Positions 1-15,511 of a stretch of 21,075 bases of DNA are shown here, piece by piece. Positions within the stretch are counted from its first letter, which is position 1, and every line of letters begins with the position of its first letter. Under the pieces are notes generated by a model. It was not told where the DNA came from. It searched no databases and worked only from the letters and a program-made list of their open reading frames with translations. Made by a program: the position numbers and the translations under genes. Origin of the DNA: Melanopsichium pennsylvanicum (Eukaryota; Basidiomycota; Ustilaginomycetes; Ustilaginales); assembly GCA_900208305.1 (NCBI GenBank), contig OAPG01000054.1:1-21075 (forward strand), in the 5' to 3' direction.

Positions 1-1580
1 TAGAATTTTTTGATTTGTTCCAGTGTCAAGTTTGAGTAGTTGGTAAGGATTAGATAGTGTCTTAGGGGGTTTTTTTGCAATATAAAATTTTTGTGTTGAA
101 AATTATCCAGTACCTGATAGTTGTAACATTTGTTGATATATCTTCTTATTTTTTTGGAGTCAGTATAACCAATATATTTAGCAGCTTCTTGAGAATTAGT
201 AAACTCAGGACCTACTTGATTTAGAGTAGTACTGTCAATTAGAATATATTTTCCAGTAGGGATACAATTAACATCAAAATAGTCTGGATAAATTAGCCCA
301 TAATCTTTGTTTCGAGAGGAAAGAGTTCCAGAAGGTCGTACTGATTCATCTTGGAAAATTGTAACTGATTTATCCATTGCAGGTGCTGTAATATAATGAG
401 TTGGTGTGATATTTACATTTCTTGTAAAAGTTCTAGTATTAATACCTGTTGCGGCCTCTTTGTGAATAAAAAAAGGAACGTTACCTTCTTGATCGATAAG
501 TTTAGTTTTATAACTTGTTATACCAAATTTATCTTGGAAAGCTGTAGAGGACCAATTCATATAATCAAAAATAACACCTTGGCTAGAATACCAAGAAGGA
601 AGATTATAAGCATGAATTGACTGTTCAACCAGACGAACACGGTGTTTGCTATAGTGTGCTAGAATATTTGAATAGATGGGCATGTCTGAAGTAGGGATAC
701 TATATTTGGATATATAATCTTTAAAAAGATTACTAGTAGTATATAGAACACCCCATTTTAGATTGGAGATACCACCAATTCTTGCAACATTACGTGCAAA
801 AGATACATCCTCTCTAGGAAGACCCTTAATAAAACGATCCACATTTTTGTAATAGTTTTCCATTCTATTTTCAATATTAATACTAGATCCGACATTTACT
901 AGACAATTTTCCATAGTAGTGAAAGAGTATACTACAGATTTATTCTTAAAATCTGCAAACAGCTTACGATCAAGAACGTTATCCAGATTCGATAGCTTCG
1001 TATAATTACAAATAGAATTTGGTTCGATAGATGACTTTAGAATACCAGTATTGTCAGAAGGTTTAATAAGAATGTCATAACAATTTTCAATAAGGTAATC
1101 GGCTAGATGAATATTATTTTTTTTACAAAAATATAGCATTCTATTTAGTGTTTCTCTACTTTTATCTACATTCTTATAATTATACCAAGGAATATAAGAT
1201 TCATTAGTAATAATTGCAGTTTTATTACTAATACCCATACCATTTTCATCTTCTTGACAGTAAATAGTTTTAAGAAAAGAAAACGGAGAATTAGGAAAAT
1301 AATTGAAAAAAGAAAAATCATTGGAAAAAATAGATGCATAATTATATAAATTATTTACTACCCATTCTTCTTTAAAAATAATCCAAACAAAAAGTCTAGT
1401 AATAAGAAATAGATAAAAAGGATTACACAGCATGAAGATTATAGAGATTTTCATTAGATATGTACCATACATCATTTTATATTGCGCTATTTTTGCACAA
1501 AATACAAAAAGAATTACAAAAATAAAAGTAATAACTGGAATTAGAGCATTTTTCATCACTAAAGTAGGTATAGTTAACAT
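1..1580 (-). CDS. Large unidentified ORF (partial), membrane-anchored N-terminus and NUMOD1-like C-terminal segment
   Basis: An uninterrupted minus-strand reading frame of at least 526 codons runs off the window at position 1. I do not recognise the protein. The start chosen is ATG at 1580 (MLTIPTL). An in-frame ATG at 1616 is possible only if the UGA at 1587-1589 is read as Trp. Residues 1 to about 75 form two hydrophobic segments (around IPVITFIFVILFVF and ISIIFMLCNPFYLFLI), so the N-terminus is probably in the inner membrane. The soluble body carries no DNA- or RNA-polymerase motif that I can see. Near the window edge, FTNSQEAAKYIGYTDSKKI followed by RRYIN resembles the NUMOD1 DNA-binding repeat of homing endonucleases. 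The frame stays open for over 1.5 kb in AT-rich DNA, so it is probably under selection or recently acquired. A link to a mobile element or mitochondrial plasmid is inference. Confidence 0.7.
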   Translation of the reverse strand, partial: MLTIPTLVMKNALIPVITFIFVILFVFCAKIAQYKMMYGTYLMKISIIFMLCNPFYLFLITRLFVWIIFKEEWVVNNLYNYASIFSNDFSFFNYFPNSPFSFLKTIYCQEDENGMGISNKTAIITNESYIPWYNYKNVDKSRETLNRMLYFCKKNNIHLADYLIENCYDILIKPSDNTGILKSSIEPNSICNYTKLSNLDNVLDRKLFADFKNKSVVYSFTTMENCLVNVGSSINIENRMENYYKNVDRFIKGLPREDVSFARNVARIGGISNLKWGVLYTTSNLFKDYISKYSIPTSDMPIYSNILAHYSKHRVRLVEQSIHAYNLPSWYSSQGVIFDYMNWSSTAFQDKFGITSYKTKLIDQEGNVPFFIHKEAATGINTRTFTRNVNITPTHYITAPAMDKSVTIFQDESVRPSGTLSSRNKDYGLIYPDYFDVNCIPTGKYILIDSTTLNQVGPEFTNSQEAAKYIGYTDSKKIRRYINKCYNYQVLDNFQHKNFILQKNPLRHYLILTNYSNLTLEQIKKF

Positions 1581-1884
1581 CACTTTTCATAGAATATACA
1601 TAAGAAGTATAAACATTAAAGAATCCCTAAACCATGAAACCAAATAGATGAAAATAATATACTACTAGAAGTACTATAATAGTAATATTTGAAATGATTC
1701 TAGTAATACTACTTGAGAAAAATTTGTTAGTCATTTCAAAATAAATAATTAAGTTCATAGTACATATTGTAACTATTATGTAGACATTAAAATTGCATAG
1801 TTAATTTGATAATTCTAGAGATTTCTTTTTCTTCACTAACTTTTAAGCTCAAATTGGTAAAAACTTTTGTATAAGAATAGATAA

Positions 1885-1954
1885 GGAGATATAACTTAAA
1901 GGTAGAGTAGTTCGCTTCTAATGAATTTGTATTGGTTCGATTCCATTTATCTTA
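1885..1954 (+). tRNA. trnR(ucu): tRNA-Arg(TCT)
   Basis: Cloverleaf on the plus strand: acceptor GGAGATA/TATCTTA, D-stem ACTT/GAGT, anticodon stem GTTCG/TGAAT with loop CTTCTAA (anticodon TCT), and T-loop TTCGATT. It is odd in three ways. The first acceptor pair is G-A, the second is G-U, and the T-stem has one T-T mismatch. It could be a degenerating gene or one whose acceptor is repaired by 5' editing. It lies opposite to the protein genes. Confidence 0.75.
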
Positions 1955-1969
1955 TTTTTAATTTCTTTT

Positions 1970-1986
1970 TCTGCGCTGGCGCGACT
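1970..1986 (+). repeat. 17-nt GC repeat, copy 1 (TCTGCGCTGGCGCGACT)
   Basis: A 17-nt GC-rich word in AT-rich spacer just downstream of trnR. It recurs at 7727-7743 with one end difference and as an exact reverse complement at 19075-19091. The core GCGCTGGCGC can fold on itself. Confidence 0.7.
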
Positions 1987-2056
1987 AAAAAATCGAATAA
2001 GATTTTACAAGGGGTTTCTATTTACTATGATTACTACTATTAAAAATTAGGATAAC

Positions 2057-2587
2057 TCAGATAAAATAAATTAGGATAACTTGAATTGAATCTCTCATAT
2101 CGTTAAATGGCAGATTTCGTAGGTTGGTGTGTGAATACGGAAGAATATAAATATTTCCACCATGTTTTTTACACATATCCATAATTTTATGTGTTGCAGG
2201 TTCTTTTTTTAATAGGTATTTATAACATGTTCTAGAAATGTGTGTTGTAAATTCTGAGTGATAAATGGATGCTTTTTTATCACTTCCTATTGGCACAATA
2301 ATTATAAAACCTGACGTAGTTTTACTAGTATTACGATTAGGTTTACCATACTTTTCTATTACTTTCTTCATTTTATTCTTTTCTTTCTTATCTCAAGGAA
2401 ATTTAATGACCTCAATTTGTTTCAGGTCTTCAAAAATAAATCGGTAGAGAATCGAAATAAATTTGTGAGGGCTAATTGAAGTATCAAAGTTACTACTAAT
2501 ACTAGTAAAAATTTGCATCAGATTAGTATAAGTATAAAAGATGGACACATTTTTGAATACTGTACCGCAGGAAAGGGGAGTATCCAA
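2057..2587 (-). CDS. Free-standing ORF of unknown function downstream of atp6, needs UGA read as Trp
   Basis: If the UGA at 2393-2395 is read as Trp (FPWDKKEKNK), a 176-codon frame runs from a TTG at 2587 to a stop at 2057. With UGA as stop it breaks into two short ORFs in the same frame. I do not recognise it. The C-terminal half is basic (MKKVIEKYGKPNRN and KKEPATHKIMDMCKKHGG), and no GIY-YIG or LAGLIDADG motif is visible. It begins about 80 nt after the atp6 stop, where some fungi (for example Allomyces) carry a mobile endonuclease ORF. The TTG start overlaps the C-rich motif at 2571-2583, so the true start may be the ATG at 2371. It may be a degenerate remnant. Confidence 0.4.
2571..2583 (-). 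promoter_or_regulatory. C-rich motif downstream of atp6 (candidate mRNA 3'-end signal)
   Basis: The minus strand reads ATACTCCCCTTTC about 90 nt after the atp6 stop. The same or a nearly identical word follows cox1, nad4 and the nad1 chimera. A role in 3' processing is inferred from position only. Confidence 0.45.
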
Positions 2588-2670
2588 TTAATCTTTTTTA
2601 GAAAAGATTCATTAGCAACTAGCACTTTAGTTACTAGAATTATTGAAACTTTAGTAAAACCTCTACTCAT

Positions 2671-3435
2671 TTAATGTAGATCAATAGCATCTTTAAGATA
2701 TGAACATGTTAGAACACAGAATACGTAAGCTTGAATAAATGAAACTGCAATTTCTAGTCCAATAATACCAGTAAAAATGATAAATGGTAGTACAGTCAGT
2801 ACTGAAACAATAAAAGTAGAAGTAAATAGAGGAGCCAGGAATCCTGAAAGGATTTTCATTAGAACGTGTCCTGCTGTAACGTTAGCAAATAGCCGAACTC
2901 CAAGTGAGAAAGCTCGTGCTAGATATGAAATCAGCTCAATAGGTACTAGTAGAGGTACTAGTCCTAGAGGTGTACCTGAAGGAACAAAGAATGAGAAGAA
3001 GTGTACTTTGTGTAGTCGTAGACCAAGAATTGTAACTCCAATAAAGATTGTCATACTTAGACCAATACTTACCATAATTGATGTAGCTACTGTAAATCCA
3101 TATGGTACGTTACCACTTAGATTAGCAATTAGGATAAAGAAGAATAGTGAGTAGATAAATGGAAGGTACATCTCGTTAGCAGCACCAATTTGTGATTTAA
3201 CTAGTCCGTGTACTGAAGCAAAACTACTTTCTAGTGCAATACTCCATCGACTTGGAATTAGTTGGTGGTTGTTACTTCCCATAATATGAAGTGATAGTAC
3301 TAGATATACAGTTAGAATTGTATATAGTCCTAGATTTGTTAGACTTAGATTAACGTATCCAAGTACAGGTAGATTTAGAGAAATAAGACTAGTTACTTCA
3401 AATTGCTCTAGTGGTGAATGAATTAGGAATGCCAT
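2671..3435 (-). CDS. atp6: ATP synthase F0 subunit a
   Basis: Membrane subunit a of the mitochondrial ATP synthase, which forms the proton path against the c-ring in the inner membrane. The 254-residue product is a normal fungal length, starts with ATG and ends in TAA. The conserved LARAFSLGVRLFAN block is at residues 172-185 with the essential Arg at 181. GLEIAVSFIQAYVF (227-239) carries the conserved acidic and Gln residues of the last helices. Hydrophobic segments are spread over the whole length. It lies about 500 nt after atp8 and follows cox1 and atp8, a common fungal mitochondrial order. All Trp codons are UGG. No damage is visible. Unlike Allomyces atp6, I see no duplicated 3' end immediately downstream. 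Confidence 0.98.
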   Translation of the reverse strand: MAFLIHSPLEQFEVTSLISLNLPVLGYVNLSLTNLGLYTILTVYLVLSLHIMGSNNHQLIPSRWSIALESSFASVHGLVKSQIGAANEMYLPFIYSLFFFILIANLSGNVPYGFTVATSIMVSIGLSMTIFIGVTILGLRLHKVHFFSFFVPSGTPLGLVPLLVPIELISYLARAFSLGVRLFANVTAGHVLMKILSGFLAPLFTSTFIVSVLTVLPFIIFTGIIGLEIAVSFIQAYVFCVLTCSYLKDAIDLH

Positions 3436-3564
3436 TGCATAAAATAATATTAATTGGATTGTTACTTAATGTTTTTTTAATAGTTGCTACACCCCTATAA
3501 ATTAAATGCTAGCTAGCAACACTGATAACAAAATAGATCCTTTTTCATTTTTAGCGCAATAAAT

Positions 3565-3593
3565 TTTGCGCTTGCGCTGCGCTTGCGCGCGGG
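3565..3593 (-). repeat. GC cluster family A, copy 1
   Basis: On the minus strand it contains GCGCAAGCGCA twice in tandem, preceded by CCGCGC. It matches four other copies at 14440-14471, 16621-16652, 18792-18819 and 18925-18956 but lies in opposite orientation. Confidence 0.85.
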
Positions 3594-3784
3594 GTTCAAT
3601 TTGAAATAATGTTAAAGCTTTCTTCTTTCCTATAAAATAGTATAAAATGCCACCGCCGATTTTTCTGTTTTATAGACCGCATATTCTATTTAGCTATCGG
3701 CTGACACTCTAAAAGAATCCGCTACGCGCTATATTTATATTTATTTACTAAAAGGAGGCTGTCTATTTTTATCACACCCTTATA

Positions 3785-3818
3785 AAATAAAATCGAAAAT
3801 AAAATCGAAAATAAAATC
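3785..3818 (+). repeat. 12-bp tandem repeat
   Basis: The unit AAAATAAAATCG is repeated almost three times in the atp8-atp6 spacer. It is a simple AT-rich tandem array. Confidence 0.7.
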
Positions 3819-3844
3819 TACGATTTCTTTTTAAGAGTGAGTGT

Positions 3845-3866
3845 GCTGGCGCTGCGCTGGCGCTGC
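3845..3866 (+). repeat. GC direct repeat (GCTGGCGCTGC x2)
   Basis: The 11-nt GC-rich unit GCTGGCGCTGC occurs twice head to tail. It recalls the tandem half-units of family A and the GCGCTGG core of the 17-nt repeat. Confidence 0.7.
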
Positions 3867-3901
3867 TATAAAAATATAGGAGATATTTTAGTGGGGGGGA
3901 A

Positions 3902-3927
3902 AAGATCGTAAAAGTAATAACGATCTT
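3902..3927 (-). terminator. Hairpin just downstream of atp8
   Basis: AAGATCGT pairs with ACGATCTT (8 bp, 10-nt loop) immediately 3' of the atp8 stop, next to a run of C on the minus strand. It could mark the mRNA 3' end. No direct evidence. Confidence 0.4.
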
Positions 3928-3933
3928 CTTTAA

Positions 3934-4080
3934 TTAAAGTTTAGTAATGTACATTCGTGAAACAAATAGTTCTACAAAAGCTGGTAGGATGTATTTAGAA
4001 AATACAAATAGTAGTACAAATAGTCCTAGGAATGCAAATGAGATTTGATTTACGAAGTAAAAAGGTAGTAGTTGAGGCAT
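3934..4080 (-). CDS. atp8: ATP synthase F0 subunit 8
   Basis: Small membrane subunit of the ATP synthase peripheral stalk. The ATG at 4080 opens a 48-codon frame ending in TAA. The product begins [12 protein letters not shown], the typical fungal Atp8 N-terminus, continues with one membrane helix (around [13 protein letters not shown] in outline) and ends in a short polar tail with basic residues (SRMYITKL). The 48-residue length is normal. It lies between cox1 and atp6, as in many fungi. Confidence 0.96.
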
Positions 4081-4514
4081 TATTTATCAATCAATAAAAT
4101 AGTTACAAACTAGTAGACTATAGCCTTGTAATATATATATAATCGTTTTCTATTATATAGCAGCTATAAAATAGAAGATTTTAGTAGCCGGATTTAATTA
4201 ATAATACGGGCTTAGTCTCTACTGGAACTGTTACTACTATTTAAGCCTAAAAATGGGGCTTTCTTTTTCCAGTTTTTCTTTTTATAAAAAGGAACAATAA
4301 AATTGATTCCCTCATAAATTTTCTAACCGTTAGAAAAAGGATAGTATATTTTTCTTAATAATATTTTGTGCTCCGTTAAAAAATCGGAAGATTTTAGTAG
4401 GTCGATTATAGTAATTACTAGAAAATAGAAAACACTAGATAGTTTGTTCCGCTAAGGAGATGGGTAAGAAGGGGAGTGCGTCCCACCATGATATTCTATA
4501 ATTTTATATATAAA
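4081..4514 (-). other. cox1-atp8 spacer with possible group I intron relic
   Basis: On the minus strand, GTAGAGACTAAGCCCG (about 4204-4219) resembles the P7/P3' strand seen in the cox1 introns of this window, and GGCTATAGTCTAC (about 4109-4121) resembles the closing P7' strand. AGACTA can pair with TAGTCT, and an upstream GGCTTA can pair with TAAGCC. The P4-P6 region is not convincing, no ORF is present, and nothing shows that it splices. It may be a decayed core. Confidence 0.3.
4468..4477 (-). promoter_or_regulatory. C-rich motif downstream of cox1
   Basis: The minus strand reads ACTCCCCTTC 38 nt after the cox1 stop. It matches the core of the motif after atp6, nad4 and the nad1 chimera. 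Confidence 0.4.
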
Positions 4515-13405
<8,891 letters not shown>

Positions 13406-13569
13406 TTAATCCTTCTAGTCTATTCACTTTTTTAGTACCAATCTTTTTATTTATAGTGTTAATTATTTTTTACTCTTTAATTATAAGTTAACATCCTTTT
13501 TTTAGTAGCCAAAAAAGTATTCCGTATTTACTTAATTTTGGTATACCTATATATAGGTATATAATTACA

Positions 13570-13658
13570 CGGACAAAAGGAGATTCGAACTCCTAAGGAA
13601 GTTTTTTATATTCCAGACAATTAGCAATCGCCTACACCTCGCCAATAGCGGTTTGTCC
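13570..13658 (-). tRNA. trnS(gcu): tRNA-Ser(GCT)
   Basis: Acceptor GGACAAA/TTTGTCC, anticodon loop TTGCTAA (anticodon GCT), a long variable arm closed by GGAA/TTCC, and T-arm AGGAG/CTCCT with loop TTCGAAT. The long variable arm fits Ser. Confidence 0.93.
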
Positions 13659-13676
13659 ATAAGTAACCTATATAAA

Positions 13677-13750
13677 GAAGGTATAACTCAGTTGGTTAGA
13701 GTGCGATACTTTTAATATCGACGTCGTAGGTTCGAGCCCTACTATCTTCA
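13677..13750 (+). tRNA. trnK(uuu): tRNA-Lys(TTT)
   Basis: Acceptor GAAGGTA/TATCTTC, D-stem ACTC/GAGT, anticodon stem CGATA/TATCG with loop CTTTTAA (anticodon TTT), T-arm GTAGG/CCTAC with loop TTCGAGC, discriminator A. It is on the opposite strand to its neighbours. Confidence 0.95.
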
Positions 13751-13758
13751 TATATTTT

Positions 13759-13829
13759 CTAGGATGAGTTGAATCGAACAACTATTTTCCCCACCAAAAG
13801 AGGAAGTCTTTCCTTTAGACGACATCCTA
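13759..13829 (-). tRNA. trnQ(uug): tRNA-Gln(TTG)
   Basis: Acceptor TAGGATG/CATCCTA, D-stem GTCT/AGAC, anticodon stem TCCTC/GGGGA with loop TTTTGGT (anticodon TTG), T-arm AGTTG/CAACT with loop TTCGATT. Confidence 0.92.
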
Positions 13830-13978
13830 CTTTACTAGTATTCTTATTTTCATACTAATATAGTATTTACTAGTGTAACTATTTTTGTTTTTTTTCAACC
13901 ATTCTCATTACCTACTAAAATCGAAGAATTTTATAAACCGGGGATAAAATCTAATATTTTATCAGGGCAATGATGTAT

Positions 13979-13999
13979 TTCCTTTAGATGACATCCTAC
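13979..13999 (-). pseudogene. Partial copy of the trnQ 5' end
   Basis: A 21-nt stretch differs from the trnQ 5' acceptor and D-arm (around 13809-13829) at one base. The rest of the tRNA is absent. It lies about 150 nt away in the spacer, so it is a fragmentary duplication. Confidence 0.65.
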
Positions 14000-14094
14000 A
14001 TTCCCTATTTATAAAAAATAACTTGATAATTATAGTGGGCTTATAAAAATAGAATACTTTTAGGGCTACTTTTTTTCGGGAGAAAAAAGAACAA

Positions 14095-14134
14095 AGCCGT
14101 AGGCAGCCGTAGGCAGCCGTATGCAGCCGTAGGC
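14095..14134 (+). repeat. 10-bp GC tandem repeat
   Basis: The unit AGCCGTAGGC occurs about four times head to tail with one base change (ATGC for AGGC in the third). Confidence 0.85.
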
Positions 14135-14174
14135 GAAGATTTTATTAAAAAGTATGCGCAAGAAAACAACAAAA

Positions 14175-14232
14175 TTTTTGTTTTTGTTTTTATTTTTATT
14201 TTTATTTTTATTTTTATTTTTATTTTTATTTT
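14175..14232 (+). repeat. TTTTTA/TTTTTG microsatellite
   Basis: About nine 6-nt units, the first ones TTTTTG and the rest TTTTTA. A typical slippage tract. Confidence 0.85.
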
Positions 14233-14439
14233 CTACCGCGCCTATAAATAGATAATCACTATAATTAATCGTTTTCTATAGCACCTTTAATACGTTTTAT
14301 ACTGATACTACTACAACTATTTTATTATTATTTCTATTAATGTATATAGCTTATTTATTTATAATATGAACTAACAAATAACTTTTCCAGACACAAGTTG
14401 AATTATTTGAATATAATAAGATTATATATATATTCAAAT

Positions 14440-14471
14440 ACCGCCCGCGCGCAAGCGCAGCGCAAGCGCAA
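14440..14471 (+). repeat. GC cluster family A, copy 2
   Basis: ACCGCCCGCGC followed by two tandem GCGCAAGCGCA half-units. Nearly identical to 16621-16652 and 18925-18956. Confidence 0.88.
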
Positions 14472-14521
14472 ATATCCTATTTTATTGGGCTGTATAGTAT
14501 TTTCTATTATTTACAGTATTT

Positions 14522-14594
14522 TTGCCGACTACTAGAATCGAACTAGTGTCAAGTAATTACAAGTTACCTATTCTACCACTAAACTAAGTCGACA
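14522..14594 (-). tRNA. trnT(ugu): tRNA-Thr(TGT)
   Basis: Acceptor TGTCGAC/GTCGGCA with one G-U pair, anticodon stem GGTAA/TTACT with loop CTTGTAA (anticodon TGT), T-arm ACTAG/CTAGT with loop TTCGATT, discriminator A. The D-stem is weak. Confidence 0.9.
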
Positions 14595-14733
14595 TTTTTA
14601 CCGCTAGTAAATCCGCAGTCATTTATTTCCTAATTATTATATATTAATTTATAGATTTAGTAGCGAATTTTATTATAATAGTATAAAACTACTTTTTATT
14701 TTAATAGGCGGGCAGTAGTAGATCTAAACCTAC

Positions 14734-14804
14734 TGATCTCTAGGAGAATCGAACTCCTATTAGTAAAATGAAGATCTACTGTTTTACCTTTAAACTAAGA
14801 GACC
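14734..14804 (-). tRNA. trnE(uuc): tRNA-Glu(TTC)
   Basis: Acceptor GGTCTCT/AGAGATC with one G-U pair, D-stem GTTT/AAAC, anticodon stem GTAGA/TTTAC with loop TCTTCAT (anticodon TTC), T-arm AGGAG/CTCCT with loop TTCGATT, discriminator A. Confidence 0.92.
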
Positions 14805-15260
14805 TATACCTATATATATATACATAAATTTGTAACCATCCAGATTTATTAGTAGAGAAAATGAATCACAATTTATAAAGTAGTGACTATAAAATCTCTT
14901 ATTTTCAAGGTCGCGTGTAAGCGCTGTTTTATTTTTAACCGCTAGTAATTTTATTAGGACTATACAAACACAAGCATTATGATATACAGAGTAATAAAGT
15001 ATGATAGAATATCTATATATTCAACTATATGTTATTAAAATAGCGATAAAATTTTATGCGCTGGCCGATAAAAATGGAACATTTTGATTTTTTTAGAATA
15101 GAATTTTAAATACAAGGCTAATAAAATCTAATATTTTATAAGCGCTATTAAATTTAATTCCTAAAAAAAAAAAATGGATAAGAATTTAGGGGCCCTACGG
15201 GCGGGCCCCATACCCATAAATTAATTCCTTTTTAAATAACCCGGCGATAATTATTAATTG
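14805..15260. other. Spacer between trnE and trnM
   Basis: AT-rich, no ORF or tRNA recognised. It includes a GC palindrome at 15189-15209 and a short hairpin motif (ATAAAAT/ATTTTAT, near 15122) also found near 13945. Confidence 0.6.
15189..15209 (+). repeat. GC palindrome GGGGCCC...GGGCCCC
   Basis: 7-bp stem around TACGGGC. An alternative inner hairpin GCCC-TAC-GGGC gives the same 3-nt-loop design as the other elements. Confidence 0.75.
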
Positions 15261-15332
15261 AGTACATTCCAGGATTCGAACACTGGTCTAGCAGGACATG
15301 AGTCTGCTGTGCCACCTTTACACTAAAGTACT
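15261..15332 (-). tRNA. trnM(cau): tRNA-Met(CAT)
   Basis: Anticodon loop CTCATGT (anticodon CAT), D-stem GTGT/GCAC, acceptor AGTACTT/ATGTACT with one T-T mismatch, and a T-arm CCAG(T)G/CCTGG with a bulged T and loop TTCGAAT. The base after the anticodon is G. The bulge and mismatch are unusual, and the exact ends are uncertain by one base. Whether it is the initiator or elongator tRNA cannot be decided. Confidence 0.82.
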
Positions 15333-15474
15333 TTATATATTTACTTTTTTCTATTCTTATACTAACCATATTTACACAGACCGCGCCAATAAAAATGAAA
15401 ATTTTTATATCAAATAAAAAAAGTTACTATGTAACGATTGAAAATATAGAGACTATCTCTATCTATTTTCAATT

Positions 15475-15487
15475 GAAAGGGGAGTAT
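15475..15487 (-). promoter_or_regulatory. C-rich motif downstream of the nad1 chimera
   Basis: The minus strand reads ATACTCCCCTTTC, identical to the 13-nt word after atp6, here 25 nt past the stop codon. Confidence 0.45.
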
Positions 15488-15511
15488 AATGTAATTTCTT
15501 CAATTAATTGT

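Larger units (their letters stand above)
3436..3933. other. atp8-atp6 spacer with GC clusters
   Basis: About 500 nt without a gene. It holds a reverse-oriented copy of the GC cluster family (3565-3593), a 12-bp tandem repeat, a GCTGGCGCTGC direct repeat and a hairpin next to the atp8 stop. No tRNA was found. Confidence 0.7.
14000..14439. other. Spacer between trnQ and trnT
   Basis: No gene seen. It contains a GC-rich tandem repeat (14095-14134), a T-rich microsatellite (14175-14232) and AT-rich DNA up to a family A GC cluster. Confidence 0.6.

Noticed and set aside
396..620. Plus-strand ORF of 74 codons
   Set aside because: It lies antisense to the large minus-strand ORF and has no recognisable motif.
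1..1580. Family B DNA polymerase of a mitochondrial plasmid
   Set aside because: Considered because of its length and unusual content, but no polymerase motifs were seen in the translated part.
1432..1647. Plus-strand ORF of 71 codons
   Set aside because: Antisense to the hydrophobic N-terminus of the large minus-strand ORF.
2777..3154. Plus-strand ORF of 125 codons
   Set aside because: Fully antisense to atp6, a shadow of its codon bias.
14095..14232. Tandem repeats resembling a CRISPR array
   Set aside because: The 10-bp and 6-bp units are directly adjacent with no spacers. Simple tandem repeat and microsatellite.
14711..14733. T-arm-like stem-loop (AGTAG/CTACT) next to trnE
   Set aside because: The loop lacks the TTCGA signature and no acceptor or anticodon arm can be built. 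Too weak to call a tRNA remnant.
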